Below are positions 45,789-56,070 of a stretch of 64,000 nt of DNA, piece by piece (position 1 is the first letter of the stretch; the number at the start of each line of letters is the position of its first letter). The position numbers and the translations under genes were made by a program. The DNA is from Rugosimonospora africana (lineage in GTDB: Bacteria; Actinomycetota; Actinomycetes; Mycobacteriales; Micromonosporaceae). The stretch lies in contig NZ_BONZ01000051.1 of the NCBI RefSeq assembly GCF_016862975.1, forward strand, positions 1 through 64,000, written 5' to 3'. The notes under the pieces are model-generated. The model saw only the letters and a program-made list of their open reading frames with translations. It did not search any database and was not told the DNA's origin.

Positions 45789-48614
45789 TTAGTTGCCGTC
45801 GATCCCCTGGGCCAACTGGTCCCGCCCACGGACCCCGAACCGCCGGTACAGCCGGGTCAGGTTCGCCTCCACCGCCTTGATCGACAGGAACGTCGACCGG
45901 GCGATCTCCCGGTTCGTCGCCCCGCTGCGTACCAGTTCGACGATGCGCCGCTCGGTCTCCGACAGCCCCGCCCCCCGGGCCCCGTCCAGCCGGGACAGCT
46001 CCGCCTCGGCCACCAGCTTCCACGGGGCCGCCCCGGCCGCCGTGTACCGCCCGATCGCCTCGGTCAGCGCCTCCCGGGCCGCGCCGCGCCGGTGCGCCCG
46101 TCGCTCGATCATGCCCAGCGCGTGCCACGCCCGGGCGACCTCCAGCGGGTACGGGTGGGCCGCCCACCGGTGCAGCCGCTGCGCCAGCCGCTCGGCTGCC
46201 GCCCGCGGGTCGCCACCGATCGCGGCGAGCACCGCCTCCGCCCGGTCCAGACCCAGCTCCACGACGTGCCGCTCCAGCCGCCGGGCCTGCGCCCGCACCT
46301 CGGCGAGCGCGTGGGCCGCCTCGGCGCGGGCCCCGGCCGCGGTCAGCGCCTCGACGAAGTCCGCGTGCCACAGGAACCCGGCCGGGTCGACCGGCCCGCG
46401 CCGCTGCTCCAGCGCGTACGAGCGGCGCATCGACTCCACCGCCGCCACCGCGTCCCCACGCAGCAACAGGATCTGCCCCTGCACCGCGTAAGCGCCCTTG
46501 AGCCAGTCCTCGTCGCCGGCCGCCTGGCTGGCCGCGATCGCCGCCCGCACGTACGTCTCGGCCTGCTCGATCGTGCCGCCGGCCAGCTCCACCAGCCCGG
46601 CGACCAGCAGCCCGGTGCCGGGTGGCCGGTCGGAGATGTCGGAGTACAGCCGCATGCAGTACCGGCCGGCGGTCAGCGCGTCCGTGCACCGGCCGGCCCG
46701 GCTGTAGACCGAGGCGAGCCCGTGCAGTACGTCGGCGAGGTCGCTGACCGTACCCGAGCGCTCGACCTCCGCGCGCAGCGTTTCGAGGCCCCGTACCGCC
46801 TCGGCCACCTCGCCGCGACGCAGGGCGGCCGTCATGGTGATGTGACGTGCCTCGACGACAGCCGAGCTCAGCGGCAGGCCACGGGACAGCGCGGCGGCGC
46901 GCTCCATGATCTCCTCGCTGCCCCGGATGTTGATCGCCGCTTCCATGTACGCCCGCCAGGCCAGGCCCTTGACCAGCGACTCGGTGTCCGAGGCGCGCTC
47001 GGCGGCTTCCTCGGCGCGCTTGACCTCGGCCAGCGCCGACTCGGTGTCTCCGTCGTAGAACGCCTTGGCCGCCCGCGACAGCCGGACCCGGCCGATCAGC
47101 CGGGGCACGTCCTCGGCGTCGGCCGCCGCCGCGTCCAGCAGCGGCTCGATGCCGGACTGGTCCTGACCGGCCAGCTCCACCAGCAGCAGCCGGCACTCCA
47201 CCCGGGTGGCCGGCTCGCCCGCGCCGTGCAGCGCCTCGGCGGCCAGCCGGCGCGCCTCGGCCGTGGAGCCGCCGGCGAACGCGTGCCGCGCCGCGTCCAG
47301 CCGCCGCTGGGCGGACCGCCCCTCATCGATCGTCCGCTCGGCGGCCAGCCGGGCCAGGTCGGCGGCCACCACCGGGGCACCCCGCCGCCGGGCCACCGCC
47401 GCCGCGTCGGCCAGCGTGCTGGCCAGCCCCTCGTCCGGCGCGTTGCGGGCCAGCGCGAGGTGCCTGGCCCGCTCCACCGGATCGTCGACCGCCGCGGCCA
47501 GCCGCTCGTGGGCCAGCAGCCGGGTGGCCTGGTCGGCGTCGGCGTAGACCATCTCGCGCAGCAACGGGTGGCTGAACCCGATCGACCCGTTGGCCTCGGC
47601 GGCCAGGACACCCGCCCGAACCGCCTCGACGAGTTCGGCGTCCGGGTCGACGCCGGACCGCTGCACCAGTACCCGGGTGGGTCGAGCCGCCGCGGCGACC
47701 ACCACCAGCGGCAGCGCGGCGGTCTCCGGCAGCGCGGCCAGCCGCGCCGCGAGCAGCCCGCGCAGCCGGTCCGGTACCGGCAGCGGCTCGCCACCGGCCA
47801 GCGGGCTGCCCCGCGCGTTCAAGGCCCGCGCCAACTCGACCGCGAACAGCGGATTGCCGCCCGAGGCGGCGTGCACGCGCACCATCGTCGGCCGCGACAG
47901 GCTTCCGTCGAAGCGGTCCCGCAGAAGGTCGACGACCTCGTCCTGGCTCAGCGGGCCGAGCGGCAGCTCCAGGCACGGCTGCGGGCACAGGTCCGCGTGC
48001 CGGGCCGAGCCGCTGCCCCGTTCCGTCGCGACCATCTGCACGGCGAGGCCGGACAGCCGCCGGGCCACGAACCGCAGCACCCCGGCGCTCGGCTCATCGA
48101 CCCAGTGCAGGTCGTCGATGACCAGCAGTACCGGAGCCTGCGCGGCCAGTACCCGCAGCAGCTCCAGCACCGCCAACCGCACCGCCAGCTCATCCTGCGG
48201 CGTGGCTGGCGCGACGGTACGCAGCAGCGCGGCGTCCAGCGCCGCACGCAGGTGGCCGGGCAGCAGCGAGCCCTGCTCGGCCAGCGCGCCAGTGAACAGG
48301 TCGAGCAGCGTCAGGTACGGCAGCCCGGACTCCACCTCGGCCGCCGAGGCGCGCAGCACCTGGGCGTCCGGCCGGCTCGCGGCCAGCGTGCCCAGCACGG
48401 TCGACTTGCCGATTCCGGCCGGCCCGACGATCAGCACACTGCCGGCGTCCGCCAACTGCTCGCGCGCCACCTCAAGCGCGTCATCGCGTCCGATGGGTAC
48501 AGGTGGTCGACGATCCCCCACGACGGGGAGTCTGCCTCCTCGCACGCCTTCGGGCGACTGCTTGCGCTGCCGTTGTAGCGAAAGCGCAACCATTTGATTC
48601 CGGTCCGCATTCAT
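45789..48614 (-). CDS. LuxR-family ATPase regulator (LAL type)
   Basis: The ~941-residue protein has an N-terminal AAA/STAND ATPase (Walker A GPAGIGKST near residue 65, Walker B VLLVIDDLHWVDE). A long TPR-like helical middle follows (residues ~350-850, for example MRRSYALEQRRG). The C-terminal LuxR helix-turn-helix is LSETERRIVELVRSGATNREIARSTFLSIKAVEANLTRLYRRFGV. LAL regulators often activate secondary-metabolite or catabolic genes in response to a ligand. The ATG at 48614 overlaps the stop of the upstream amidohydrolase (ATGA). The pair sits between the arg and phe operons. Its target genes are unknown; the coupled amidohydrolase hints at a small-molecule signal or substrate. Confidence 0.85.
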   Translation of the reverse strand: MNADRNQMVALSLQRQRKQSPEGVRGGRLPVVGDRRPPVPIGRDDALEVAREQLADAGSVLIVGPAGIGKSTVLGTLAASRPDAQVLRASAAEVESGLPYLTLLDLFTGALAEQGSLLPGHLRAALDAALLRTVAPATPQDELAVRLAVLELLRVLAAQAPVLLVIDDLHWVDEPSAGVLRFVARRLSGLAVQMVATERGSGSARHADLCPQPCLELPLGPLSQDEVVDLLRDRFDGSLSRPTMVRVHAASGGNPLFAVELARALNARGSPLAGGEPLPVPDRLRGLLAARLAALPETAALPLVVVAAAARPTRVLVQRSGVDPDAELVEAVRAGVLAAEANGSIGFSHPLLREMVYADADQATRLLAHERLAAAVDDPVERARHLALARNAPDEGLASTLADAAAVARRRGAPVVAADLARLAAERTIDEGRSAQRRLDAARHAFAGGSTAEARRLAAEALHGAGEPATRVECRLLLVELAGQDQSGIEPLLDAAAADAEDVPRLIGRVRLSRAAKAFYDGDTESALAEVKRAEEAAERASDTESLVKGLAWRAYMEAAINIRGSEEIMERAAALSRGLPLSSAVVEARHITMTAALRRGEVAEAVRGLETLRAEVERSGTVSDLADVLHGLASVYSRAGRCTDALTAGRYCMRLYSDISDRPPGTGLLVAGLVELAGGTIEQAETYVRAAIAASQAAGDEDWLKGAYAVQGQILLLRGDAVAAVESMRRSYALEQRRGPVDPAGFLWHADFVEALTAAGARAEAAHALAEVRAQARRLERHVVELGLDRAEAVLAAIGGDPRAAAERLAQRLHRWAAHPYPLEVARAWHALGMIERRAHRRGAAREALTEAIGRYTAAGAAPWKLVAEAELSRLDGARGAGLSETERRIVELVRSGATNREIARSTFLSIKAVEANLTRLYRRFGVRGRDQLAQGIDGN

Positions 48615-49837
48615 CCTTTGACGCGGTTCCCGCCCTTCCACACTCCGGTGATGTGCTCGGGCTTGGCGAAGATGCCCAGGTCAGAGAGCGGATCGACGTC
48701 GAGGGTCAGGACATCGGCCCGGTACGACTCGACCAGCTGACCGGAGCGCGGCGCCTGCGGACCCAGCGTGGCCGGCCCGTTCGCGGTCGCCGCCTCGATC
48801 GCCTCCAGCGGATCGAACCCGCACTCGCCGAGCAGCGACAACTCCCGGCCGTTGTGCCCCCACGACACCGGGCGGTCGCCGGCCGACAGCGACAGGTCAG
48901 TACCCATGGCCACGGTCACGCCCGACTCGTGCGCCAGGGCGACCGCGGCCGTGTGCTGGTCGATCAGCGCGTCGAGCTTCGCCTGCGCCCACGGCGGCGC
49001 GGCCCGCGACTCCCAGATCTCCACCACGATGGTCCGGGTCGGCACCAGGACCGCCCCGGTCTCCCGCATCGCCGCCGCGCACTCGTCGTCGAGGTAGGTG
49101 CCGTGCTCGATGGTACGGACGCCGGCCTCCAGCGCCGCCAGGATGCCCGGCTTGCCGTGGCAGTGCGCCGCCACCACCCGCTCGGCCATGCCGGCCACCT
49201 CGACGATCGCGCGCAGCTCCGCGCTGGTGAACTGCTGGTGGATCGGATGATCCACCTCGGACAGGACGCCGCCCGAGGCACACACCTTGATCACCTTGGC
49301 GTCCCGGCGCAGTTGCTCCCGGGCCGCCCTGGCGCACTCGGCCGGCCCGTCGGCGAGCCTGAACTCGGTGCCCGCCCCGGCGTATTCGACCATCCACGGC
49401 AGCGGGTACCCGTGCAGGTCACCGTGGCCGCCGGTGGTCGACAGTACGGCGCCGGCCGCGTAGATGTCCGGCCCCGGGATGATCCCCTCGGCGACCGCCT
49501 TGGCCAGGTGTACACCCAGCCCACCGACCTCGCGCACGGTGGTGATCCCGGCGTTCAGCGCCGCCCGCAGGTCGGCCGTGGCCCGGGCCGCACGCAGCGC
49601 GGCCGGCTCCAGCGGGAGCCGGCCGAGGTCCAGGCTGTAGGCGCCCATCAGGTGCGTGTGGCAGTCCCACAGGCCGGGCATCACGGTGTGCGTGCGGACC
49701 GTCTGCGCGTCCGGGGTGGCCGGCGCGCTGGCGGAGGGTCCGGCGTACCGGATCTCCTCCCCGTCGATCAGCACCACCGCGTCGGGTACCGGTTGCCCCC
49801 GGCCGGGAATGAGTTGGGTCGCCTCGATCCGCTGCAT
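48611..49837 (-). CDS. amidohydrolase (imidazolonepropionase / prolidase-like)
   Basis: The 408-residue amidohydrolase-superfamily protein has the HxH metal site in VMPGLWDCHTHLMGAYS, the bridging Lys in AKVIKVCASGG, His in VAAHCHGKPGI and IEHGT, and the Asp in VAMGTDLSLSAGD, so the binuclear centre is complete. Relatives cleave N-acyl amino acids, dipeptides such as Xaa-Pro, or cyclic amides. TAACCT lies 6 nt upstream of the ATG at 49837 (leaderless). It is co-translated with the LuxR-type regulator, whose inducer may be its product or substrate (inference). Confidence 0.83.
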   Translation of the reverse strand: MQRIEATQLIPGRGQPVPDAVVLIDGEEIRYAGPSASAPATPDAQTVRTHTVMPGLWDCHTHLMGAYSLDLGRLPLEPAALRAARATADLRAALNAGITTVREVGGLGVHLAKAVAEGIIPGPDIYAAGAVLSTTGGHGDLHGYPLPWMVEYAGAGTEFRLADGPAECARAAREQLRRDAKVIKVCASGGVLSEVDHPIHQQFTSAELRAIVEVAGMAERVVAAHCHGKPGILAALEAGVRTIEHGTYLDDECAAAMRETGAVLVPTRTIVVEIWESRAAPPWAQAKLDALIDQHTAAVALAHESGVTVAMGTDLSLSAGDRPVSWGHNGRELSLLGECGFDPLEAIEAATANGPATLGPQAPRSGQLVESYRADVLTLDVDPLSDLGIFAKPEHITGVWKGGNRVKG

Positions 49838-49843
49838 CCCCCG

Positions 49844-49849
49844 AGGTTA
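49844..49849 (-). promoter_or_regulatory. -10 box of a leaderless promoter (TAACCT)
   Basis: On the minus strand TAACCT ends 6 nt before the ATG at 49837. Confidence 0.55.
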
Positions 49850-49966
49850 ACTCCCGCCCGATCATGCTGAACCGACGGTAGACGGGCACCGACGGACGCG
49901 AGGCCCCGCACCGCGAGACCTACGCTCCGCCAAGCAGCGCGCCGCGACACCCGCGCGCCGCGAAAC

Positions 49967-52561
49967 CTATGCGCCGCGCAGCACCGCACCCACCCGCCGG
50001 GCCGCCTCGGCGACCGCCGCGTCCCGTGCCGCGACCGCCTCCTCGCCGGTCAGCGTCCGGTCCGGTGCCCGGAACGTCAGCTTGTACGCCAGCGACTTGC
50101 GCCCCTCGCCCAGTTGCTCCGAGGAGTACACGTCGAACAGCCGTACCGCCTCCAGCAGCGGCCCGGCCCCACCGACCAGCGCGTCCTGCACCTCGCCGGC
50201 CGGCGTCGCGGCGTCCACCACCAGGGCGACGTCGATCAGCGCCGGCGGGTACGTGGAGAACCTCGGCGCCACGATGACCCCGGGCAGCGCCACCGCGTCC
50301 AGGTCCAGCTCCATCACCGCGGTACCGCGCGGCAACTCCAGCGCCGCGCACACCGCGGGGTGCAGCTCACCGGCATAGCCGACCACCGTCTCCGGCTCAC
50401 CGGGACCGTTGTCCACCAGGATCTCCGCGCACCGGCCCGGGTGCCACGGCGCCTGCTGGCCGGCCCGCACCACGGCCCGGGCGCCGGCCGCGTCGAGCAC
50501 GATCCGGGCCGCCTCGATCGCGTCCGCCCAGGACGCCGGCCTGCCGGCACCCCACCAACCGGCCGGCTCGACGTCGCCGACCAGCACCGCGGCCACGTGC
50601 CACGGCTGGTGCGGGATCGCCGCATCGGTCGCGGCCAGGTCGGCCTCCGACGGCCGGCTCTCCACGCCTATCGCCGGCGCGCCGGGCTGCCCCGGCTGGC
50701 GCAGGAACACCAGTCCCATCTCATACAGCGCGACGTCCCGCTGGCCCCGGCCGAGGTTGCGCCGCAGCGTCCCGAACAGGGTGGGCAGCAGCGTGGTACG
50801 CAGCAACGGCTCCTCGTCCGAAAGCGGGTTGGTCAGCCGTACCGTGATCCGCCGCGGGTCACCGTCCGGCAGCCCGAGCGCGTCGAGCACCCCCGGCGAC
50901 GTGAACGGGTACGACAACGCCTCGACGTACCCGGCCTCGGCCAGCGCCCGACCGACGGAACGGCGGCGCCGCTGGGAGGCGGTCAACCCGTTACCGGCCG
51001 GCGCGACCGGCAGCACGCTGTCGACCTTGTTGTACCCGTCGAGCCGGATGACCTCTTCGACCAGGTCGGCGGGTTGCAGGAGGTCCGGCCGCCAGGTCGG
51101 CGGCGTGACCACCAGCGCCGGTACAGCCGATGGCCCCGGGTCCGCCGGCTGCCCCGGGGACACTTCACAGCCGATCGCCATCAACAGCTCCGCGACCCGC
51201 TGCTCCGGGTACACGATGCCGGCGACCCGGCCGGGCAGCGAGGAGGGCATGACAATCGGGTTCGGCGCCGCCACGTGATCGATGTCCAGTACGCCCGGCT
51301 CCAGCTGCCCGCCGCCGTACTCGGTCATCAGCGTCACCGCCCGCTGCAGCGCGACCAGCGCCAGCTGCGGGTCCACGCCCCGCTCCCAGCGCTTGGCCGC
51401 CTCGGACAGCAGCCGGTGCCGGCGGGCGGTACGGGAGACCATGACCGGGTCCCAGTGCGCCGCCTCGAACAGCACGTTGACCGAGTCCGGCTGCATCTCG
51501 CTGTTTTCGCCGCCCATGACAGCGGCCAGCGACACCGGCAGCCCGGCGCCCTCCGGCGCCAGCGGGTTGGCCAGCCCGGTGTCGCAGATGACCATGTCCT
51601 CCGGGTCCAGCGCCCGGTCGACGCCGTCCAGCGTGGTCAGCCGCTCACCGGGCAGCGCGCGGCGCACCAGCAGCGCCCCGGTGAGCCGGTCCGGATCGAA
51701 CGCGTGCATGGGCTGGCCGAGTTCGAGCATCACGTAGTTGGTGATGTCCACCGGCAGGGAGATCGACCGGATACCGGCCACCGACAGCCGCTGCTTCATC
51801 CACTCGGGCGCCTGCGCGGTCGGGTCGATGCCGCGTACCAGCCGGGCGGCGAACCGGTCGCAGCCCACCGTGTCCCGCACGCTGATCGGATACGGCACCG
51901 GATCCGCGGCCGGCGACTGGTCTGGGTCGTCGCGCGGCGTCAGACGCGCCGAGCCAGACTGGTCGTAGTCGATGCGCGCCGGATCGCGGAACGGTACGCC
52001 GAACGCGTGGGACAGCTCCCGGGCGATGCCGCGTGCCGAGTGGCAGTACCCCCGGTCCGGGGTGATCTCCACCTCGACCACGATGTCGTCGAGGCCGACC
52101 ACGGGCCGCGCCTCGTCGCCCGGCTTCACCCCCGCTGACGGCGGGATCACCATGATGCCGGCGTGGTCGTCGCCCAGCCCCAGCTCGCGTACCGAACAGA
52201 TCATCCCGTCCGAGACGTGGTCGTAGGTCTTGCGGGCGGCGATCGCGAAGTTGCCCGGCAGCACGGCGCCCGGCAGCGCGACGACCACCAGCTGGCCCTC
52301 GGCCACGTTCGGGGCGCCACACACGATCCCGCGGGGGTCGGCCTCGCCGACGTCCACCTGGCAGTACCTGATCGGCTTCTTGAACTTGGTCAGCAGCTCC
52401 GCCGACAGCACCCGGCCGACCACCAGCGGCCCGGCCACCGTGGTCCGGAGGTCGACGATCTCCTCGACCTCCAGCCCCATCCGCACCAGCGCCTGCTCCA
52501 GCGCCTCCGGCTCGGCCGGCACGTCGACGTACTCGCGAAGCCAGGAAACCCCGATCCGCAC
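49967..52561 (-). CDS. pheT: phenylalanine--tRNA ligase beta subunit, with in-frame repeat insertion
   Basis: The 864-residue subunit is at the long end for the family. It begins MRIGVSWLREYVDV. A tRNA-binding OB domain (residues ~40-150), a B3/B4 editing domain (PVDITNYVMLELGQPMHAFD), B5, the core and a C-terminal anticodon domain (FRAPDRTLTGEEAVAARDAAV) follow. At residues ~203-220 the sequence DQSGSARLTPRDDPDQSP interrupts the domain linker. It is encoded by a copy of the repeat at 51914-51956, bounded by two GACTGGTC direct repeats. The insertion is 42 bp (14 codons) and keeps the frame. The GTG start is 4 nt after the pheS stop with GGAGGG 8 nt upstream. Confidence 0.95.
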   Translation of the reverse strand: MRIGVSWLREYVDVPAEPEALEQALVRMGLEVEEIVDLRTTVAGPLVVGRVLSAELLTKFKKPIRYCQVDVGEADPRGIVCGAPNVAEGQLVVVALPGAVLPGNFAIAARKTYDHVSDGMICSVRELGLGDDHAGIMVIPPSAGVKPGDEARPVVGLDDIVVEVEITPDRGYCHSARGIARELSHAFGVPFRDPARIDYDQSGSARLTPRDDPDQSPAADPVPYPISVRDTVGCDRFAARLVRGIDPTAQAPEWMKQRLSVAGIRSISLPVDITNYVMLELGQPMHAFDPDRLTGALLVRRALPGERLTTLDGVDRALDPEDMVICDTGLANPLAPEGAGLPVSLAAVMGGENSEMQPDSVNVLFEAAHWDPVMVSRTARRHRLLSEAAKRWERGVDPQLALVALQRAVTLMTEYGGGQLEPGVLDIDHVAAPNPIVMPSSLPGRVAGIVYPEQRVAELLMAIGCEVSPGQPADPGPSAVPALVVTPPTWRPDLLQPADLVEEVIRLDGYNKVDSVLPVAPAGNGLTASQRRRRSVGRALAEAGYVEALSYPFTSPGVLDALGLPDGDPRRITVRLTNPLSDEEPLLRTTLLPTLFGTLRRNLGRGQRDVALYEMGLVFLRQPGQPGAPAIGVESRPSEADLAATDAAIPHQPWHVAAVLVGDVEPAGWWGAGRPASWADAIEAARIVLDAAGARAVVRAGQQAPWHPGRCAEILVDNGPGEPETVVGYAGELHPAVCAALELPRGTAVMELDLDAVALPGVIVAPRFSTYPPALIDVALVVDAATPAGEVQDALVGGAGPLLEAVRLFDVYSSEQLGEGRKSLAYKLTFRAPDRTLTGEEAVAARDAAVAEAARRVGAVLRGA
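51914..51956. repeat. dispersed palindromic repeat inserted in pheT
   Basis: This copy is identical to 5316-5358 at 42 of 43 bases. GACTGGTC occurs at 51915-51922 and again at 51957-51964, so removing 42 bp would restore an uninterrupted pheT. The minus-strand frame reads SARLTPRDDPDQS, which is also the reading of the array near 5262. Confidence 0.85.
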
Positions 52562-52565
52562 CGGA

Positions 52566-53663
<1,098 letters not shown>

Positions 53664-53776
53664 TTACGGATGCACGCAAGCGGCTCTCAAACGCCTGCCT
53701 GTAGCCGCTGGCAAGCTGCGCGGCTCTGCCGCAGCCCGTCGGTGTGGGGAGAGAGATCGGTAGGGTCAGCCCTGCC

Positions 53777-53796
53777 GCCCGCCGACACCGGCGGGC
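53777..53796 (-). terminator. hairpin after the rRNA methyltransferase gene
   Basis: GCCCGCCG (53777-53784) pairs perfectly with CGGCGGGC (53789-53796) around an ACAC loop, 4 nt past the methyltransferase stop. Transcription of pheST probably restarts downstream in the remaining 150 bp. Confidence 0.55.
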
Positions 53797-53799
53797 TGG

Positions 53800-54660
53800 C
53801 TAAACGAGTGGCGGCTTGTCAACACTCGAGGACTCCCGTGGTTTCCGGAGGCCGCCACCGGCGGCCAACGCTCTGGCTGAAGAGTACAGGCATACCGCTG
53901 CCGCCGCAGCCAGGTTCAGGCTCTCCGCGCGGCCGTGGATCGGCACCCGTACCCGGGCGTCGGCCGCCTCCGCCAACTCCGCCGGCAGCCCGTGCGCCTC
54001 CGAGCCGAACAGCCACGCCGCCGGTACGCCCAGTCCACCGGCGTCCGCGAAGGCGTCGAGGTCGGTGTCGCCGTACGCGTCGGCGGCCAGTACCCGCAGC
54101 CCGGCGGCCCGGATCGCGGCCAGCACCGCCGCCGGTTCCCGGTGCCGTACCAGGTCGACGTGGAACAGGCTGCCGACCGAGGCACGTACGCACTTGCCGT
54201 TGTACGGGTCGACCGCGTCCCCGGCGAAGATCACCGCACCCGCTCCGGCCGCGTCAGCGGTGCGCAGCACCGTACCCGCGTTGCCCGGGTCACGGATGTC
54301 GGCCAGCACGGCCACCAGCCGGGGGTCGCGGGCCAGCGCGTCGGGCAGCGGTACGTCGACGAAAGCGCACACCGCCACCAGCCCCTGCGGCGCGACCGTC
54401 TCGGCGAGCGCGGCCAGCGCGTCCGCGGTGACCGGCGACACCCGCTCGGCCCGGGCGGCCAGTTCCGGGTACCGGTCCAGTGCCTCGACCGTGCCGAACA
54501 GCTCCAGGATCCGGGGCGCCTCGGCGACGGCCTGCGGCCCCTCGGCGAGGAACCGCCCGGTCGCCTCCCGGTCGCGGCGGCGCTGCAGGCGCCGGGCAGC
54601 AACGACCCGGGGCGTCCGTGTCGTAAACGGATCGACCCCGGGTCGGTACGGTGCGGCCAA
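53800..54660 (-). CDS. TrmH/SpoU-family RNA 2'-O-methyltransferase
   Basis: The 286-residue knotted SPOUT methyltransferase has the substrate-binding domain RVVAARRLQRRRDREATGRFLAEGPQAV at the N-terminus. The knot motifs are VLADIRDPGNAGTVLRTADAAGA (motif 1 with N and R), WLFGSEAHGLP (motif 2) and VPIHGRAESLNLAAAAAVCLY (motif 3). It is the gene normally found between rplT and pheS and probably methylates 23S rRNA, like the RlmB/TsnR group. No ATG or GTG suits the domain start. The TTG at 54660, 5 nt after the L20 stop, is used. Confidence 0.87.
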   Translation of the reverse strand: MAAPYRPGVDPFTTRTPRVVAARRLQRRRDREATGRFLAEGPQAVAEAPRILELFGTVEALDRYPELAARAERVSPVTADALAALAETVAPQGLVAVCAFVDVPLPDALARDPRLVAVLADIRDPGNAGTVLRTADAAGAGAVIFAGDAVDPYNGKCVRASVGSLFHVDLVRHREPAAVLAAIRAAGLRVLAADAYGDTDLDAFADAGGLGVPAAWLFGSEAHGLPAELAEAADARVRVPIHGRAESLNLAAAAAVCLYSSARALAAGGGLRKPRESSSVDKPPLV

Positions 54661-54665
54661 CCGAC

Positions 54666-55067
54666 TCAGGCGGCCAGCTCGTCCGTGTCGGACGGCCTGC
54701 CGGTACCGGCCGCGACGACGGCGGCACGAGCCACCTCGACGATGCCCGCGAACGCGGCCTCGTCGGTCACCGCCAGCTCGGCGAGGATCTTGCGGTCCAC
54801 CTCGACCCCGGCCAGCTTCAGGCCCTGGATGAGGCGGTTGTAGGTCATGCCGTTGGCGCGGGCCGCGGCGTTGATCCGGGTAATCCACAGCTGGCGGAAG
54901 TCGCCCTTGCGGTCGCGACGGTCCCGGTAGGCGTACTGCATCGAGTGCAGCACCTGCTCCTTGGCCTTGCGGTACAGCCGGGAGCGCTGCCCCCGGTAGC
55001 CGCTGGCGGTCTCCAGGACGGTACGGCGCTTCTTCTGGGCGTTGACAGCCCGCTTCACGCGTGCCAC
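54666..55067 (-). CDS. rplT: 50S ribosomal protein L20
   Basis: The 133-residue basic protein matches L20 throughout ([36 protein letters not shown], then [21 protein letters not shown]). The GTG at 55067 has AGGAGG 7 nt upstream. The C-terminus extends ~10 residues beyond shorter homologues. L20 can repress its own operon in other bacteria. Confidence 0.97.
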   Translation of the reverse strand: MARVKRAVNAQKKRRTVLETASGYRGQRSRLYRKAKEQVLHSMQYAYRDRRDRKGDFRQLWITRINAAARANGMTYNRLIQGLKLAGVEVDRKILAELAVTDEAAFAGIVEVARAAVVAAGTGRPSDTDELAA

Positions 55068-55097
55068 GTCAGTTCCTCCTCTTGTCCGGGGCGCGCG

Positions 55098-55292
55098 TCA
55101 GCGGCCGAGCATCTTCTTGATCCGCGCAGTGTCGACCTTGCTGACCACAACGGTGCCGGTCAGCCGGCGAGTCTTGGTGGACGACTTCTTCTCCAGCTTG
55201 TGTCGCAGCCCAGCCTGCTGGGACACGATCTTCCCGGAGCCGGTCACCTTGACCCGCTTACCCATGCCGGTGTGGCTCTTCATCTTCGGCAT
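55098..55292 (-). CDS. rpmI: 50S ribosomal protein L35
   Basis: The 64-residue protein begins [22 protein letters not shown] and ends [11 protein letters not shown], typical of L35. GGGAGG lies upstream of the ATG at 55292. It lies between infC and rplT in the standard order. Confidence 0.97.
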   Translation of the reverse strand: MPKMKSHTGMGKRVKVTGSGKIVSQQAGLRHKLEKKSSTKTRRLTGTVVVSKVDTARIKKMLGR

Positions 55293-55362
55293 TGAACGTA
55301 TTCCTCCCGATTCGGGCCGCGTCCTACCCCGGCGGCATCCCGCCTGGCGACCCGTGCCTCTT

Positions 55363-55986
55363 CTACTGTTCGGCCGCGTTCGGCTCTGGCGCGAGGGCGG
55401 CCAGATCCCCCGGGTCCACGTCGAGCTCGTCGCGCTCCTTGGTCGCGACACCGCGTGCGGCGGCAGCGGCCTTTGTGGCCCGGTGCGGGGCGATCACCAT
55501 GATCATGTTGCGACCGTCCTGCTTCGGCGCGGCCTCGACGAATCCCAGCTCCGAGACTTCCTGGGAGAGCCGGTCAAGCAGACGACGACCGAGTTCCGGG
55601 CGGCTCTGTTCACGGCCGCGGAACATGATCGTCACCTTGACCTTGTCGCCCGCCTTGAGGAACCGCACGACGTGACCCTTCTTGGTCTCGTAGTCGTGCG
55701 AGTCGATCTTCGGGCGGAGCTTCATCTCCTTGATGACGGTCTGTTGCTGGTTGCGCTTGGCCTCGCGCGCTTTGAGCGCGCTCTCGTACTTGAACTTGCC
55801 GAAGTCCATGAGCTTGCACACCGGCGGGCGCGCCATCGGCGCTACCTCAACCAGGTCCAGGTCCACGTCGGCGGCCAACTGAAGTGCGCGCTCCAGCGGG
55901 ACGATGCCCACCTGCTCACCCTCCGGGCCGACGAGCCGGACCTCACGAGCCCGGATCTGCTCGTTCACGCGTGGTTCGACGCTGAT
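55363..55986 (-). CDS. infC: translation initiation factor IF-3, probable AUC start
   Basis: The ~207-residue factor contains [24 protein letters not shown], then [16 protein letters not shown] (N domain and linker). The C domain includes [42 protein letters not shown], and the tail is Ala/Glu-rich. The conserved family N-terminus starts several residues before the first GTG (55968). A perfect AAGGAGG lies immediately upstream of an ATC (55984-55986), which gives (M)[11 protein letters not shown]. Non-AUG starts are a known feature of infC autoregulation. A TAA stop lies just upstream in frame, so the start cannot be further away. Confidence 0.92.
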   Translation of the reverse strand: MSVEPRVNEQIRAREVRLVGPEGEQVGIVPLERALQLAADVDLDLVEVAPMARPPVCKLMDFGKFKYESALKAREAKRNQQQTVIKEMKLRPKIDSHDYETKKGHVVRFLKAGDKVKVTIMFRGREQSRPELGRRLLDRLSQEVSELGFVEAAPKQDGRNMIMVIAPHRATKAAAAARGVATKERDELDVDPGDLAALAPEPNAAEQ

Positions 55987-56037
55987 GGGGCCTCCTTAGT
56001 CAGTTCCCTCTGTCGTCGCGACCGACCCCAAACAGAA

Positions 56038-56059
56038 GGCCCCGGCGTATGCCAGGGCC
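56038..56059 (-). promoter_or_regulatory. infC leader hairpin, attenuator/terminator-like
   Basis: On the minus strand GGCCCTGGC (56059-56051) pairs with GCCGGGGCC (56046-56038) around an ATAC loop (one G-U pair), followed by TTCTGTTT. It lies 51 nt upstream of the infC start, the usual place for an IF3 operon attenuator. It could equally end transcripts from a short upstream ORF (stop at 56071). Confidence 0.6.
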
Positions 56060-56070
56060 CGCTCGACCGG

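Noticed and set aside
44856-48578. 1240-residue plus-strand open frame
   Set aside because: It is antisense to argC and the LuxR-type gene, both of which have clear motifs; the product is low-complexity Arg/Gln/Gly.
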